A stretch of DNA of 64,000 bases from Calothrix sp. MO_192.B10. Lineage in GTDB: Bacteria > Cyanobacteriota > Cyanobacteriia > Cyanobacteriales > Nostocaceae. The stretch covers positions 1 through 64,000 of the forward strand of contig JASJDS010000075.1 in NCBI GenBank assembly GCA_030065055.1. Reading direction: 5' to 3'. Under the pieces are notes generated by a model. It saw only the letters and a list, made by a program, of their open reading frames with translations, had not been told where the DNA came from and did no database searches. Of the stretch, positions 1 to 8,149 are shown one piece after another. Made by a program: the position numbers and the translations under genes. The first letter of the stretch is position 1, and each line of letters starts with the position of its first letter.

Positions 1-121
1 TCTGTCCCATTAGTTTTGATGGCTAGTTTTATAGTCATATTTATATGACTTTGACTATTAGACTGGGACTTATAGTCCCAGGTGGGTGTGATGGAAACCC
101 CATCATATTTTATGGGACAAA
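1..121. repeat. MITE-like palindromic repeat, copy 1
   Basis: The left end TCTGTCCCATTA and the right end ATGGGACAAA are inverted with respect to each other, and the right side is followed by ACCACTAGGA. A related unit lies at 52612-52731 with the same ends and a similar right flank (GCACTAGGA). The interior contains a small palindrome (gggacttatagtccc, about 65-79). No coding capacity is seen. The left boundary may be cut by the window edge. Confidence 0.45.
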
Positions 122-262
122 CCACTAGGATTGTTCATGTGGGGAAAAATAAAGACTAAATAAAACATGACAATCCATGCAAATTACAGCTAATTGGGGT
201 TAAAGTAGCGAACTGTAATCAGCCACTATGTAATGCGAGTTTATTTACCCAAATTCGGCGGA

Positions 263-316
263 ATGCCCCAACCTCAGCGTTAGCGAAGCCATGCCGAAGG
301 CTATAGCAGGTTGGGG
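263..316. repeat. Palindromic intergenic repeat (CCCCAACC ... GGTTGGGG)
   Basis: The arms CCCCAACCT and AGGTTGGGG enclose the module GCGTTAGCGAAGCCATGCCG. Related fragments recur in the window, for example near 893-919, 57600-57650 and inside the WD40 gene at 28526-28547. This is typical of dispersed cyanobacterial repeats. Confidence 0.5.
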
Positions 317-343
317 ATGGATAGCCGGACGATGAGGATTCTC

Positions 344-385
344 CTCCACTCCCTAATCAACCGTCAGGTTGATTAGGGAGTGGAG
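344..385. terminator. Perfect 19-bp hairpin overlapping a gene end
   Basis: Bases 344-362 and 367-385 are perfect inverted repeats with a 4-base loop (GTCA). The hairpin contains the stop codon of the minus-strand ribbon-helix-helix gene (357-359) and encodes its last residues. No clear U-tract follows, so it may be an mRNA-stabilising hairpin or a repeat, not a classical terminator. Confidence 0.45.
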
Positions 386-536
386 CGGATGAGGAATCGC
401 CAGTTTTTGAGTTTGGCAACCTATCAATCCAATCTTCAATAAGCTGAGTAATTGTTTTTTCTTTATCTATAGCATAAGTCTTGAGTTTCGTCAAGCGTTT
501 TTCAGATATCCTTAAATTCAATCTTCCAGTTTTCAT
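357..536 (-). CDS. Small ribbon-helix-helix (CopG-like) DNA-binding protein
   Basis: A 59-residue protein beginning MKTGRLNLRISEKRLTKL. A short beta strand (RLNLRI) is followed by two helices ending in ITQLIEDWIDRL, the usual shape of CopG/Arc-type repressors and antitoxins. The frame extends upstream to 647, but the added residues look non-coding, so the internal ATG at 534-536 is chosen; no strong Shine-Dalgarno is seen. No toxin gene lies beside it, so it may be an orphan antitoxin or a degraded module. The C-terminus (SAPLPNQPDG) is encoded by a perfect hairpin and was probably recruited from the repeat. Confidence 0.5.
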   Translation of the reverse strand: MKTGRLNLRISEKRLTKLKTYAIDKEKTITQLIEDWIDRLPNSKTGDSSSAPLPNQPDG

Positions 537-932
537 AATACACACACAATGTATGTCTATTATGGTATTATATAAATGGTCGATGACCCACCCGACTGTA
601 TGGAACAGAAAGGCTAACTTCAAAGTAGTAAGACTTGCCGCAGACACATCAGAGATCGGGGAAAACGTAAGTCCTGCTGGTCAGCCATTGCTGTAAATCC
701 AAGATAAACGTACCGTAGAACAATTAAAATCGCCTATGGAAGATGGGCGACTGCCTGTGGACGCTGTGTAAGACCAAATTAAACACGGGTTTGATAAGGC
801 AACGGCGAATGAGACGGGAAACTCCGTTCGCGTAAGCGTCTCCCTTTGGGAGAAGACGAATAAAACCGTCCTTGTGTAGTTGATTTTGGAAGCCCCAACT
901 TCAGCGAAGCAAGTTGGGGTACTTCACCTTCG
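537..932. other. Intergenic region without a recognisable gene
   Basis: About 400 bases between the RHH gene and cysW. It holds an AT-rich, promoter-like stretch (TATATAAT read on the minus strand near 565-572), a dispersed repeat fragment with CGTTCGCGTAAGCGTCTCC near 826-845, and the hairpin at 893-919. Short open frames here have no start signals or recognisable domains. Confidence 0.4.
893..919 (-). terminator. Hairpin downstream of cysW
   Basis: CCCCAACTT (893-901) pairs with AAGTTGGGG (911-919), 14 bases beyond the cysW stop on the minus strand. It lacks a good U-run, so a stabilising or repeat role is equally possible. cysA, the usual ATPase partner, is not found downstream. Confidence 0.35.
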
Positions 933-1808
933 CTATTCCACATTTTTCCTGTGGGTTTTCTTCTCCAAAATCTGCTTTAATACCAAGGTTACCAATGCTA
1001 AAAGCGCTAACAGTACCGCCGCAGAATAGGCAGCTTCACTGTCATAATTCTTGTAAGCATCTTCAATATACAAAGGTATGCTTTGAGTCTTACCAATAAT
1101 ATTTCCCGATACCACCGCTACCGCACCAAATTCACCCAAGGCTCTAGCGCTAGTTAAAATTAAACCATAGAGCAGTCCCCAGCGAATATTGGGGAGGGTA
1201 ACTCGCCAAAATATCTGCCAATTATTTGCACCTAGGGTACTCGCAGCTTCTTCCTGATCGCTCCCTAATTCTTCTAACACGGGAATTACTTCCCGGGCAA
1301 CAAAGGGCATACTGACAAAGGCTGTGGCTAATACCATCCCTGGAAAAGCGAAGATAACATTTAAACCATGGTCTTGCAACCAACCCCCAAACCATCCCCC
1401 TCTTCCATAAAGTAATACCATCATTAAACCTGCAACTACGGGGGAAATGGAAAAGGGTAAATCGATAATACTTAGAAGTAAAGCACGTCCAGGGAATTTG
1501 TGACGGGCAATTGACCAAGCTGCACACAAACCAAATACTGTATTTAATGGTACTGTAACTAAAGCCAATTTCAGTGTCATTCCCGCTGCGTGCAAGAAGT
1601 AAGATTGGGAGAGGTTAGCAAAAAATGGTCCGACTCCGTTTTTAAATGCCTGGAAGAAGACATTAAACGCAGGTATATAGATCACTAAAGCTAAATAGGC
1701 GATCGCAATTCCAATTAAAATTACTGGGGCTAAATTTTTTTGCTTGCTCACCTGGGCTATTTTTGCCTCAGAATCAGTTTGATTCCAACTTCCCTTATGA
1801 TTTGTCAT
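933..1808 (-). CDS. cysW: Sulfate/thiosulfate ABC transporter permease CysW
   Basis: The 291-residue protein is a typical CysW-length inner membrane permease with about six hydrophobic segments. It carries the permease-ATPase contact region around residues 185-235, with EEAASTLGANNWQIFWRVTL and a following ARALGEFGAVAVVSG. In the family it forms a heterodimer with CysT and imports sulfate or thiosulfate delivered by the periplasmic binding protein, powered by CysA. It starts inside the end of cysT (14-base overlap), so the two are probably translationally coupled. No ATPase gene follows in the window, so CysA must be encoded elsewhere or has been separated by rearrangement. Confidence 0.92.
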   Translation of the reverse strand: MTNHKGSWNQTDSEAKIAQVSKQKNLAPVILIGIAIAYLALVIYIPAFNVFFQAFKNGVGPFFANLSQSYFLHAAGMTLKLALVTVPLNTVFGLCAAWSIARHKFPGRALLLSIIDLPFSISPVVAGLMMVLLYGRGGWFGGWLQDHGLNVIFAFPGMVLATAFVSMPFVAREVIPVLEELGSDQEEAASTLGANNWQIFWRVTLPNIRWGLLYGLILTSARALGEFGAVAVVSGNIIGKTQSIPLYIEDAYKNYDSEAAYSAAVLLALLALVTLVLKQILEKKTHRKNVE

Positions 1809-2661
1809 ATCTTCTTCCCCAAGCTTGTAAAAGGTTAATTCCCAACAGCATCAGCAAGGAAATCAGCAGTAATACTGTGCCAATTACCGTTGCACCTGCA
1901 TAGTCATATTGTTCTAAACGCTGGAAAATCAGCACTGGTGCAATCAAGTCTTTAAAAGGAGTGTTGGAAGCAATAATCACCGTGGAACCATATTCTCCCA
2001 CAGCGCGAGAAAAGCCTAGGGCTACCCCGGTTAAAATTGCTGGTAACAATGGTGGTAAAATTACTCTCCAGAAGGTTTGGAATTGGGATGCTCCTAAACT
2101 CCAAGCAGCTTCTTCTATATCTATTTCCATTTCTTGCAGTACGGGTTCCACTGTGCGCACAATGAAGGGCAAGGAAATAAATGTCATGGCTACCGCTACC
2201 CCCAAACGGGTAAAGGAGACTTTAATACCCAATGGTGCAAGTAGGGAACCAATCCAACCATTATCGCTGTAAACTGTGCTGAGTGTTAAACCTGCTACTG
2301 CTGTTGGCAGGGCAAACGGTAAATCTACGGTGGCATCAACTAAGCGTTTCAAAGGGAAATCGTAGCGTACAAAGACCCAGGCGATTAATGTGCCGAAGAA
2401 GCCATTGAACAAAGCTGTTACAAGTGCTGTGATAAAGGTCACGTCATAGGTTGCTAGTGCCACGGGACTGGTTGCAATTGACCAAAATTTTGCCGGACTG
2501 GTGCTAGCTGCTGTCTGAAACATTGCCACCATGGGTAACAATAGCATCAGGGTTAGGTATCCTAGAGTGATACGCCATGTCCAAGGAAGATGAAATAATT
2601 GACTGAGAAAACTCTGTTTATTCCCAGATTTATCCGATGTTAATTGGGAAGATGTGGTCAT
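1795..2661 (-). CDS. cysT: Sulfate ABC transporter permease CysT (CysU)
   Basis: The open frame runs to 2694, but MTTSSQLTSDKS at 2661 is the more likely start, giving 288 residues. About six membrane spans are visible. The EAA-type loop reads IEEAAWSLGASQFQTFWRVI and is followed by GFSRAVGEYGSTVIIAS, which is diagnostic of CysT/ModB permeases. It pairs with CysW to form the transmembrane pore of the sulfate importer. It lies between sbpA and cysW on the same strand; the 266-base gap to sbpA contains a palindromic repeat. No Shine-Dalgarno is evident, so the start is less certain than the function. Confidence 0.9.
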   Translation of the reverse strand: MTTSSQLTSDKSGNKQSFLSQLFHLPWTWRITLGYLTLMLLLPMVAMFQTAASTSPAKFWSIATSPVALATYDVTFITALVTALFNGFFGTLIAWVFVRYDFPLKRLVDATVDLPFALPTAVAGLTLSTVYSDNGWIGSLLAPLGIKVSFTRLGVAVAMTFISLPFIVRTVEPVLQEMEIDIEEAAWSLGASQFQTFWRVILPPLLPAILTGVALGFSRAVGEYGSTVIIASNTPFKDLIAPVLIFQRLEQYDYAGATVIGTVLLLISLLMLLGINLLQAWGRRYDKS

Positions 2662-2840
2662 AAGTATAGCAAAAGTCACGCATTCAAAAGTCAAAAGTCA
2701 AAAGTGAAATACTTGCTGTGAAATTGTTTTGGCGTTTTCGGATGTCCTAAACTATTTGGCTACTGCTATCATTAAAAATTCAAAAAATCGTGGTGTCAGA
2801 AACTGGGTTGTTGTCATTTGCCATTTACCCTTTACAGGTG

Positions 2841-2909
2841 AGAAACCGGGTTTCTTTGGGTAAAAGATGCAAAATTTTCGTATTTCTTCGAGAAGAAACC
2901 CGGTTTCTA
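2841..2909. repeat. GAAACCGGGTTTC inverted repeat in the sbpA-cysT gap
   Basis: AGAAACCGGGTTTCT and AGAAACCCGGTTTCT flank about 40 bases. The same family occurs at 17827-17894, with a single arm near 16338. The position just behind sbpA could let the hairpin attenuate read-through from sbpA into cysTW, but this is inference. Confidence 0.6.
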
Positions 2910-2927
2910 GAAATTACCCATTACCAA

Positions 2928-4034
2928 TTACCGATTTATTTTTGTACGTATTTCGTCAAAGATGGCACCATCAGCAAAGAATTTATTCTGCACTGCATTC
3001 CAGCCACCAAAATCATTGACTTGACCCAAATTATTCACTTTTGGATATTTTTCTGCTAATTCTTTTGTTTGTGCTAATGTCTTATTTATAGGACGAAATC
3101 CTACTTTGGCAAACTCCGCTTGTGCTTCTGGGGTAAATAGATATTTCACAAAAGCTTCTACCACTTCCCGATTACCATGTCTGCTAACATTACTATCAAC
3201 AATGGTAATGGGATTATCGATGGAAATATTCACATCCGGAACAATATACTTTGCCTTCAAACCCTTTTGTTGTGCCAAAATAATTTCGTTTTCATAGTTT
3301 ATTAAAGCATCCCCTTGTTCCTGTTTCAAAAAGGCATCAGTAGCTTCCCGCGCATCTCGACTCAAAATAGGGGCATTTTGATAAGCTTTGGTGACATAAT
3401 CAACAGCTTTTATCTCATCTCCCCCAATTTTCATCCCTGCATTCCACAATGCCAAAAAATTCCAACGGGCAACACCGGATGTTTTGGGGTCAGCTGTAAT
3501 TAACTGTACTCCCTCTTTCGCTAAATCTGCCCAAGTATTAATGTTTTTGGGGTTACCATCTCGCGTCACCAAGGCAACCACCGATTTGGAAACAATACTA
3601 TTATTGGGGAATTCCTTCTCCCATCCCGACTCAATTAATCCCGCTTTCTCTATATTCTTGGTATCTAATGCCATAGACAAATGCACCACATCCGCTGGCA
3701 AACCATCAATAACCGCACGGGTTTGGGCACCGGAACCCCCGTAACTTTGGTTGATGCGGACTGTTTGGTTATGTTCGAGTTTCCACTTTTCGGTAAACTT
3801 AGGAATGATAGCTTTATAGGCGTTTCTGGTGACAATAAAGGAAGCAATGGTTAATTCTACGTCTTTCTTATTGGCAGCCACAAGAGTCGCATTAGGAATA
3901 TTTCCACCAGAATTACTAATATTGTTTCCAGAACAAGCTGCCATTGCCACACTGCAACTTACTCCCACTAAAAATAGGGAAATCACCCTCTTGCGCACCC
4001 CTAGCGCTTTTATGGCTTTTTGCCACCAACTCAT
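2928..4034 (-). CDS. sbpA: Sulfate-binding lipoprotein SbpA/CysP-type
   Basis: A 368-residue periplasmic sulfate-binding protein. The N-terminus has a basic region (KALGVRKR), a hydrophobic stretch and a lipobox-like AMAAC near residue 33, so it is probably membrane-anchored after processing by signal peptidase II. The mature part has family motifs: SYGGSGAQTRAVIDGLPADV, LVTRDGNPKNINTWADL and SGVARWNFLALW. It would capture sulfate and hand it to CysT/CysW encoded next downstream. A purine-rich GGGGGCAATAGA precedes the ATG. It is first in the operon, so the promoter should lie in 4035-4200. Confidence 0.93.
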   Translation of the reverse strand: MSWWQKAIKALGVRKRVISLFLVGVSCSVAMAACSGNNISNSGGNIPNATLVAANKKDVELTIASFIVTRNAYKAIIPKFTEKWKLEHNQTVRINQSYGGSGAQTRAVIDGLPADVVHLSMALDTKNIEKAGLIESGWEKEFPNNSIVSKSVVALVTRDGNPKNINTWADLAKEGVQLITADPKTSGVARWNFLALWNAGMKIGGDEIKAVDYVTKAYQNAPILSRDAREATDAFLKQEQGDALINYENEIILAQQKGLKAKYIVPDVNISIDNPITIVDSNVSRHGNREVVEAFVKYLFTPEAQAEFAKVGFRPINKTLAQTKELAEKYPKVNNLGQVNDFGGWNAVQNKFFADGAIFDEIRTKINR

Positions 4035-4130
4035 TCTATTGCCCCCAGCAATCTACGGTAATTCGGTCGGAATACTGTGTTTACTTAGTAATGCGATCTT
4101 ACAGAAGCTGGTCACAAAAAGCAATCATCG

Positions 4131-4166
4131 TCATTTGTCATTTGTCATTTGTCATTTGTCATTGGT
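4131..4166. repeat. Short tandem repeat (TTTGTCA)n
   Basis: About five consecutive copies of the heptamer TTTGTCA upstream of sbpA, a class of short tandem repeat common in heterocystous cyanobacteria. Confidence 0.75.
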
Positions 4167-4540
4167 AATGGGTGTTTAGAACCTCGACTTCTAGAGGGAT
4201 TTGGGGATATGAAGTTAAGTCCGCCATATAACGGCACAAAAGTGGCGATGTCGTTTGTTCCTAATTCCCTTTGCTAACAACTTGCACCAATGTCGTTTAG
4301 CCAAGCAACCCACCTTGAAATAAATTTCAAGGAACCTATAGACGAAGCACGTTAAAACGCGCTCTCATGCTTTCCCCAGTCTGATTTATCAGACTTTGTA
4401 TATGAGCCTGGGAATTTATTCCTAGGCGATGTAGAATGCTAATCGAGAATGGTGCAAATTATCAGATTTATCAAACTTTGTTTATAGGTTCCTAAGACTT
4501 TAATCCTAGGTGGAAAATATGGCGAATTGAGAATGGTGTA

Positions 4541-4629
4541 ATACCAAGTTGAAAAAAGAATGGGACAGATGGTTGGTTGGTAGGAGCGCGGTTTCCGCGC
4601 TCCTACAATTGGATCTATTGCAAACATTT
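4541..4629. repeat. Element with TTGAAAAAAGAATGGGACAG left end and palindromic core
   Basis: It starts ATACCAAGTTGAAAAAAG and ends near GCAAACATT. The core is a perfect 12-bp stem (4580-4591 with 4595-4606, GTAGGAGCGCGG). A second copy with the same outer ends but a different core lies at 57718-57838, and an end fragment lies near 62155-62178. Confidence 0.55.
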
Positions 4630-4763
4630 TGGGATTTGTTATAAGTTATCACCTTTACAAACCGATTTCCCTGCAAGAGGACACAAACCCAAGTGAAAAA
4701 TTTGTGCGCTATGGCGTACATTTTAAAGAAAAATTTGCCTGCAAAGGTATGAAAACCCTGTAA

Positions 4764-5399
4764 TCAAGGGGATATTACTTCACCAATATGCTTGAGAACT
4801 TGCAAAATTTCATACAATTCTCTCTTGGACGTAAACAGCGCAAACACCCGCGACAGGTTATACTGTGGAGTACCTGTTTGGGTCAATTTAATAAATAAAA
4901 TATCGTCCCCATTAGTTACCATCCCAAATCCAGGTTTATCGGTGTGGGGATTAGCCATCAAATAAGCTAGTGTTTGCGGTACAGCAGACCAAACAGAAAG
5001 AGTGGTTTTTTTAGATTCCAACACCATCACCCAAAACTGATTTTGCAACACTAACACATCTATTCTTCCCCTTAATACCTCCTCTCCATCGTCTAAAACC
5101 AATTCCACCGACGACTCTGCTTTAATCCGAAAGGGAGGGTCATAAAATCCTGCCAGCGCTAACAAAGGTGACACTACCAACAGCATTACTGTCCCCTCTA
5201 ACAAATCACCTCCACCACGGTGATAGAGATATCTACGTCGCAGTACATCCAGAGAGGCTTTTTCAGCTTCCGTAATTTCCGGTAGTCCGTCAAACCATTC
5301 TGTAAAAAACTCTTCATCCTCTATGCGGATTAGACCAAATCGAGTTTCAGCATCGGTTAAGCTGGTAATCGCTTCTGTAATGGCTTCTGTCTTGGTCAT
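4764..5399 (-). CDS. PD-(D/E)XK nuclease-like protein (HsdR-N related)
   Basis: A 211-residue soluble protein. The centre reads LRGRIDVLVL followed by FWVMVLESKKT, matching the D...(D/E)xK core of the PD-(D/E)XK nuclease fold seen in the N-terminal region of type I restriction R subunits. No helicase domain, methylase or specificity subunit is encoded nearby, so it is a stand-alone nuclease-like domain of a type common in cyanobacteria and often mis-named restriction endonuclease subunit R. The N-terminal part (TDAETRFGLIRIEDEEFF) is predicted helical. Its real substrate is unknown. The start ATG at 5399 follows a weak ribosome-binding context. Confidence 0.6.
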   Translation of the reverse strand: MTKTEAITEAITSLTDAETRFGLIRIEDEEFFTEWFDGLPEITEAEKASLDVLRRRYLYHRGGGDLLEGTVMLLVVSPLLALAGFYDPPFRIKAESSVELVLDDGEEVLRGRIDVLVLQNQFWVMVLESKKTTLSVWSAVPQTLAYLMANPHTDKPGFGMVTNGDDILFIKLTQTGTPQYNLSRVFALFTSKRELYEILQVLKHIGEVISP

Positions 5400-5763
5400 A
5401 ACCCGTTCCCATCCACATAGTTTAATTGTAGCCAGGGACTTGAAAGTAGGGGTTAGGTATTAGGAGTTAGGGAATAGCAAAAAATAAATCATCCCATACT
5501 GTGGGGTAGGCATCCCTGCCTGCCCTATCATACAGGCAAGGATGCCTGTACCACTATGACATTTTGGGATATTTTTTATTTGCAAGTTCTCTAAGTGCTA
5601 GGTTACTTGCAAAAAACTCGCTTCGCTATAGTTAAGGGTTTTACCGCTAAAAAACTCGCTTCGCTATAGTTAAGGGTTTTACCTTTGGGGACTGGGGACT
5701 GTCAAACTGCCTCAAGCCGCAATGTTGTAAAATAAGTGAAAGACAAACCCTAACTCTGTACTC
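5400..5763. other. Intergenic region with palindromes and a tandem repeat
   Basis: It contains GGTAGGCATCCCTGCCTG with its partner CAGGCAAGGATGCCTGTACC (about 5505-5553), a palindrome family seen again at 19206-19264, 23216-23243 and 23750-23782, and the 38-base-period tandem repeat at 5611-5683. No gene is seen. Confidence 0.5.
5611..5683. repeat. Two-unit direct tandem repeat
   Basis: Bases 5611-5645 are repeated exactly at 5649-5683 (AAAAAACTCGCTTCGCTATA at the start of each unit), spaced by three bases. Confidence 0.8.
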
Positions 5764-5988
5764 ATGAGTTCCCATCCCCTGTTGAAAGTTGACATTTCTC
5801 AACTCAGTATTGCAGAACGTATCCAACTTGCTGAAGATTTATGGGACAGTATCTTAGAACAGCAAGAGGAACTTCCTTTGAGTGAAGCGCAGCAACAAGA
5901 ATTAAATCGACGATTAGAAAATTACAAGAAAAATCCCGCAAATGGTTCTAGTTGGGAAGAGGTTAAAAAAAGGTTAGGCTTCTGTTGA
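5764..5988 (+). CDS. Antitoxin, addiction module family (TIGR02574/PF09720-like)
   Basis: A 74-residue acidic helical protein. The pattern LSIAERIQLAEDLWDSI, then PLSEAQQQELNRRLENY and the C-terminal SSWEEVKKRLG, is diagnostic of the small addiction-module component family paired with RelE/ParE toxins. It should bind and neutralise the toxin encoded next and probably represses the shared promoter. The stop codon TGA shares its A with the ATG of the toxin gene, so translation is coupled. Confidence 0.85.
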   Translation: MSSHPLLKVDISQLSIAERIQLAEDLWDSILEQQEELPLSEAQQQELNRRLENYKKNPANGSSWEEVKKRLGFC

Positions 5989-6284
5989 TGAACCATAACC
6001 TGATTATCCAACCAGAAGCAGAATATGATATCCAGGATGCTTTTGAATGGTACGAATCCCAAAATCCAGGTTTGGGTTCTGAGTTTGTCCGTGCAGTGGA
6101 TACTTGTTTGTCGGGAATTGGACGAAACCCCCTTGTTTACCAAGTTATCCATAAACAGGTAAGAAGAGCATTAATCCGTCGATTCCCATACATAATTCTC
6201 TACGTTTTTGAGGAAGATACGGTTTTTGTCCTTGCTTGCTTCCATGCAAAACGCGATCCAAAACGGTGGTTGGATAGAACTTAG
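5988..6284 (+). CDS. RelE/ParE-family toxin
   Basis: A 98-residue basic protein beginning MNHNLIIQPEAEYDIQDAFEWY. The conserved order of the RelE/ParE fold is visible: an N-terminal strand, a helical pair (AFEWYESQNPGLGSEFVRAVD), then R-rich strands (VRRALIRRFPYIILYVFEED) and a C-terminal CFHAKRDPKRW. An in-frame TTG lies one codon upstream, but the ATG overlapping the antitoxin stop fits coupled expression better. ParE-like gyrase poisoning and RelE-like mRNA cleavage cannot be separated from sequence alone. Confidence 0.87.
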   Translation: MNHNLIIQPEAEYDIQDAFEWYESQNPGLGSEFVRAVDTCLSGIGRNPLVYQVIHKQVRRALIRRFPYIILYVFEEDTVFVLACFHAKRDPKRWLDRT

Positions 6285-6467
6285 TACAGGACAACATGAC
6301 GCGATCGCACCTCGATCAAGATAGCAGGTTTCACTCGCATTTCTGTACAGATTTTACCTCACCCAGCCCTATCGGGCACCCCTCTCCTACCCTACGGAAA
6401 GCCACTCCGTGTCTATAGTAAGGAGAGGGGAAGGGGGTGAAGTTTCGCTAATTGCAAGTTAATATCT

Positions 6468-7238
6468 TCAAACCAAATCCAAGGGTAAACCATCCTCAAA
6501 CACCAACAATTTCCCCTCAGGAATAATAGTCCACTCTTCGTTATCAGTCAGAGGAGTAGTAGCAATTACCGCTACGCGATCGCTTGGTGTGGTTAACTCA
6601 TTAAAGTCTACAGTTACATCTTGGTCAATTAAATGGGCAGCTGCAAAGGGTGCTTGCCGGATAATATAACAAAGCTTGGTGGAACAGTGGGCAAAGAAAA
6701 GTTCTCCGTCGGACATCAAGTAATTAAAAGTCCCTTTTTCGGAAATTTTATCAGTTATTTCCCGGACAACAGGATAAAGTTCTGCTAATGGTGGCTGTTT
6801 GGGGAACCGTTGTCTTAATGTTTCCAGTATCAAACAAAAAGCCTTTTCGCTGTCAGTGTTACCCACTGGTTGATAAAATTCCATCCCTGTAGGATTAAAA
6901 TCAGGTAAATCCCCATTGTGGGCAAATACCCAATATCTTCCCCACATTTCCCGACGGAAGGGATGACAGTTTTCTAGAATGATTTCTCCTTGGGTGGCTT
7001 TGCGGATGTGAGCAATGACATGGGTAGAATGAATAGGATAGCGTCGCACCACATCTGCTATGGGACAACTAACCGAAGGATTGACATCTACAAAAATTCT
7101 ACAGCCCTTACCTTCAAAAAAAGCAATCCCCCAACCATCTTTATGATCGTCGGTTATTCCTCCCCGTGCGGAAAAGCCTTCAAAGGAAAAGCAAATATCC
7201 GTCGGTACATTACAGTTCATTCCCAGCAGTTGACACAT
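6468..7238 (-). CDS. Class II glutamine amidotransferase (YafJ-like)
   Basis: A 256-residue protein with the catalytic cysteine directly after the initiator methionine (MCQLLGMNC); the upstream GTG in frame is therefore rejected as start. Other N-terminal nucleophile features are present: DGWGIAFFEG, THVIAHIRKAT, and the oxyanion region WVFAHNGDLPDF. The family hydrolyses glutamine or gamma-glutamyl compounds; single-domain members such as YafJ have no settled substrate. It stands alone between a toxin-antitoxin pair and a TauE/SafE permease gene. Confidence 0.85.
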   Translation of the reverse strand: MCQLLGMNCNVPTDICFSFEGFSARGGITDDHKDGWGIAFFEGKGCRIFVDVNPSVSCPIADVVRRYPIHSTHVIAHIRKATQGEIILENCHPFRREMWGRYWVFAHNGDLPDFNPTGMEFYQPVGNTDSEKAFCLILETLRQRFPKQPPLAELYPVVREITDKISEKGTFNYLMSDGELFFAHCSTKLCYIIRQAPFAAAHLIDQDVTVDFNELTTPSDRVAVIATTPLTDNEEWTIIPEGKLLVFEDGLPLDLV

Positions 7239-7321
7239 CACCGTTCAAACCCTGAATCATAAATCAATGGCTTTAGCATCAAGATAATTCACAACTGCTC
7301 TATTTTGCTGGTACTATTGAT

Positions 7322-8143
7322 TCAATGTGGGGATTTTTGTTTGTGAAAGAAGACCCGCACCGCTGAAATAATCAAAATTGTCCCCAGTACTAGTTTCAGC
7401 ATTGATGCGGGTACAATCCCCACCATCAGTCCTCCCAGAAGTGCCCCAATTACAGAACCTATACCCATTGGTATCACGGTATCCTTCACCGGACGACGGT
7501 CAATAAATGCCCCTTTACTAGCATATTTCAAAACCCCCACCAGCACTGTAGGTAAACTGATGAGTAGTGCTGATGTACCAGCTGTCTTAATATCTGCCCC
7601 AAAGGCGAAAATTAAGGTAGGGATAATTACCTCTCCTCCAGCCACACCCAGTAAACTACTGACTAAGCCAATCAGCAGTCCAAATATAATTCCAGCTAAA
7701 ACCCAGATTCCCAAAGCATTTGGTAACAGTGCTGGGATTTGAGTGGGTAGGAAACTTTCAATAATTAAAGCTGTACCAATTATGACTAGTAATCCTAAGA
7801 TAATTCGTTCTAGTTGGTGATTGGATAACTTGCTGGCGATCGCAGCACCGATAAAAGCGGTAATTACAGCCCCCGCAATTAAAGACAAGACAGCGGGTAA
7901 AAATGGCAACACTGGAGTGAAAGATAATGCTCTACCTCGCACAGGAATAGAAGCAGCAATAGTTACCAAACTTACCGCCAAATTTAAGTAAATAGCTTGA
8001 CGAGCAGAATAGCCGAGAGAACCCACCAATACAGGTAAACGATATTCAGCACCTCCTAACCCCATCAAACCACCGAGAACTCCTATGGGGACGGAGTAGA
8101 GAAAAGCTGCACGGCGATGGGTTACCAGTGTTTTTAACTTCAT
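7322..8143 (-). CDS. TauE/SafE-family membrane permease (putative sulfite or sulfonate exporter)
   Basis: A 273-residue integral membrane protein with about eight hydrophobic spans. The duplicated family motif is visible in both halves: GVLGGLMGLGGAEYRLPVL near residue 20 and LVSSLLGVAGGEVIIPTL near residue 160. TauE/SafE proteins move sulfur-containing anions or unrelated organic acids across the membrane. Here it lies six bases downstream of mtnB on the same strand, so it is probably co-transcribed with methionine salvage. A sulfur-compound substrate is therefore plausible but not proven. Confidence 0.85.
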   Translation of the reverse strand: MKLKTLVTHRRAAFLYSVPIGVLGGLMGLGGAEYRLPVLVGSLGYSARQAIYLNLAVSLVTIAASIPVRGRALSFTPVLPFLPAVLSLIAGAVITAFIGAAIASKLSNHQLERIILGLLVIIGTALIIESFLPTQIPALLPNALGIWVLAGIIFGLLIGLVSSLLGVAGGEVIIPTLIFAFGADIKTAGTSALLISLPTVLVGVLKYASKGAFIDRRPVKDTVIPMGIGSVIGALLGGLMVGIVPASMLKLVLGTILIISAVRVFFHKQKSPH

Positions 8144-8149
8144 CCTTCC

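Larger units (their letters stand above)
4035..4763. other. Repeat-rich intergenic region upstream of sbpA
   Basis: No convincing gene is visible. It contains a heptamer array (TTTGTCA units, about 4131-4166), two imperfect copies of a roughly 70-base stretch (about 4390-4457 and 4467-4541, each ending GAGAATGGTG), a palindromic AGTCTGATTTATCAGACTT block, and the element at 4541-4629. The sbpA promoter presumably lies just upstream of 4034 but is not clear enough to mark. Confidence 0.5.

Noticed and set aside
4764-5399. Type I restriction system
   Set aside because: Only an HsdR-N-like nuclease domain is present; there is no helicase, methylase or specificity gene.
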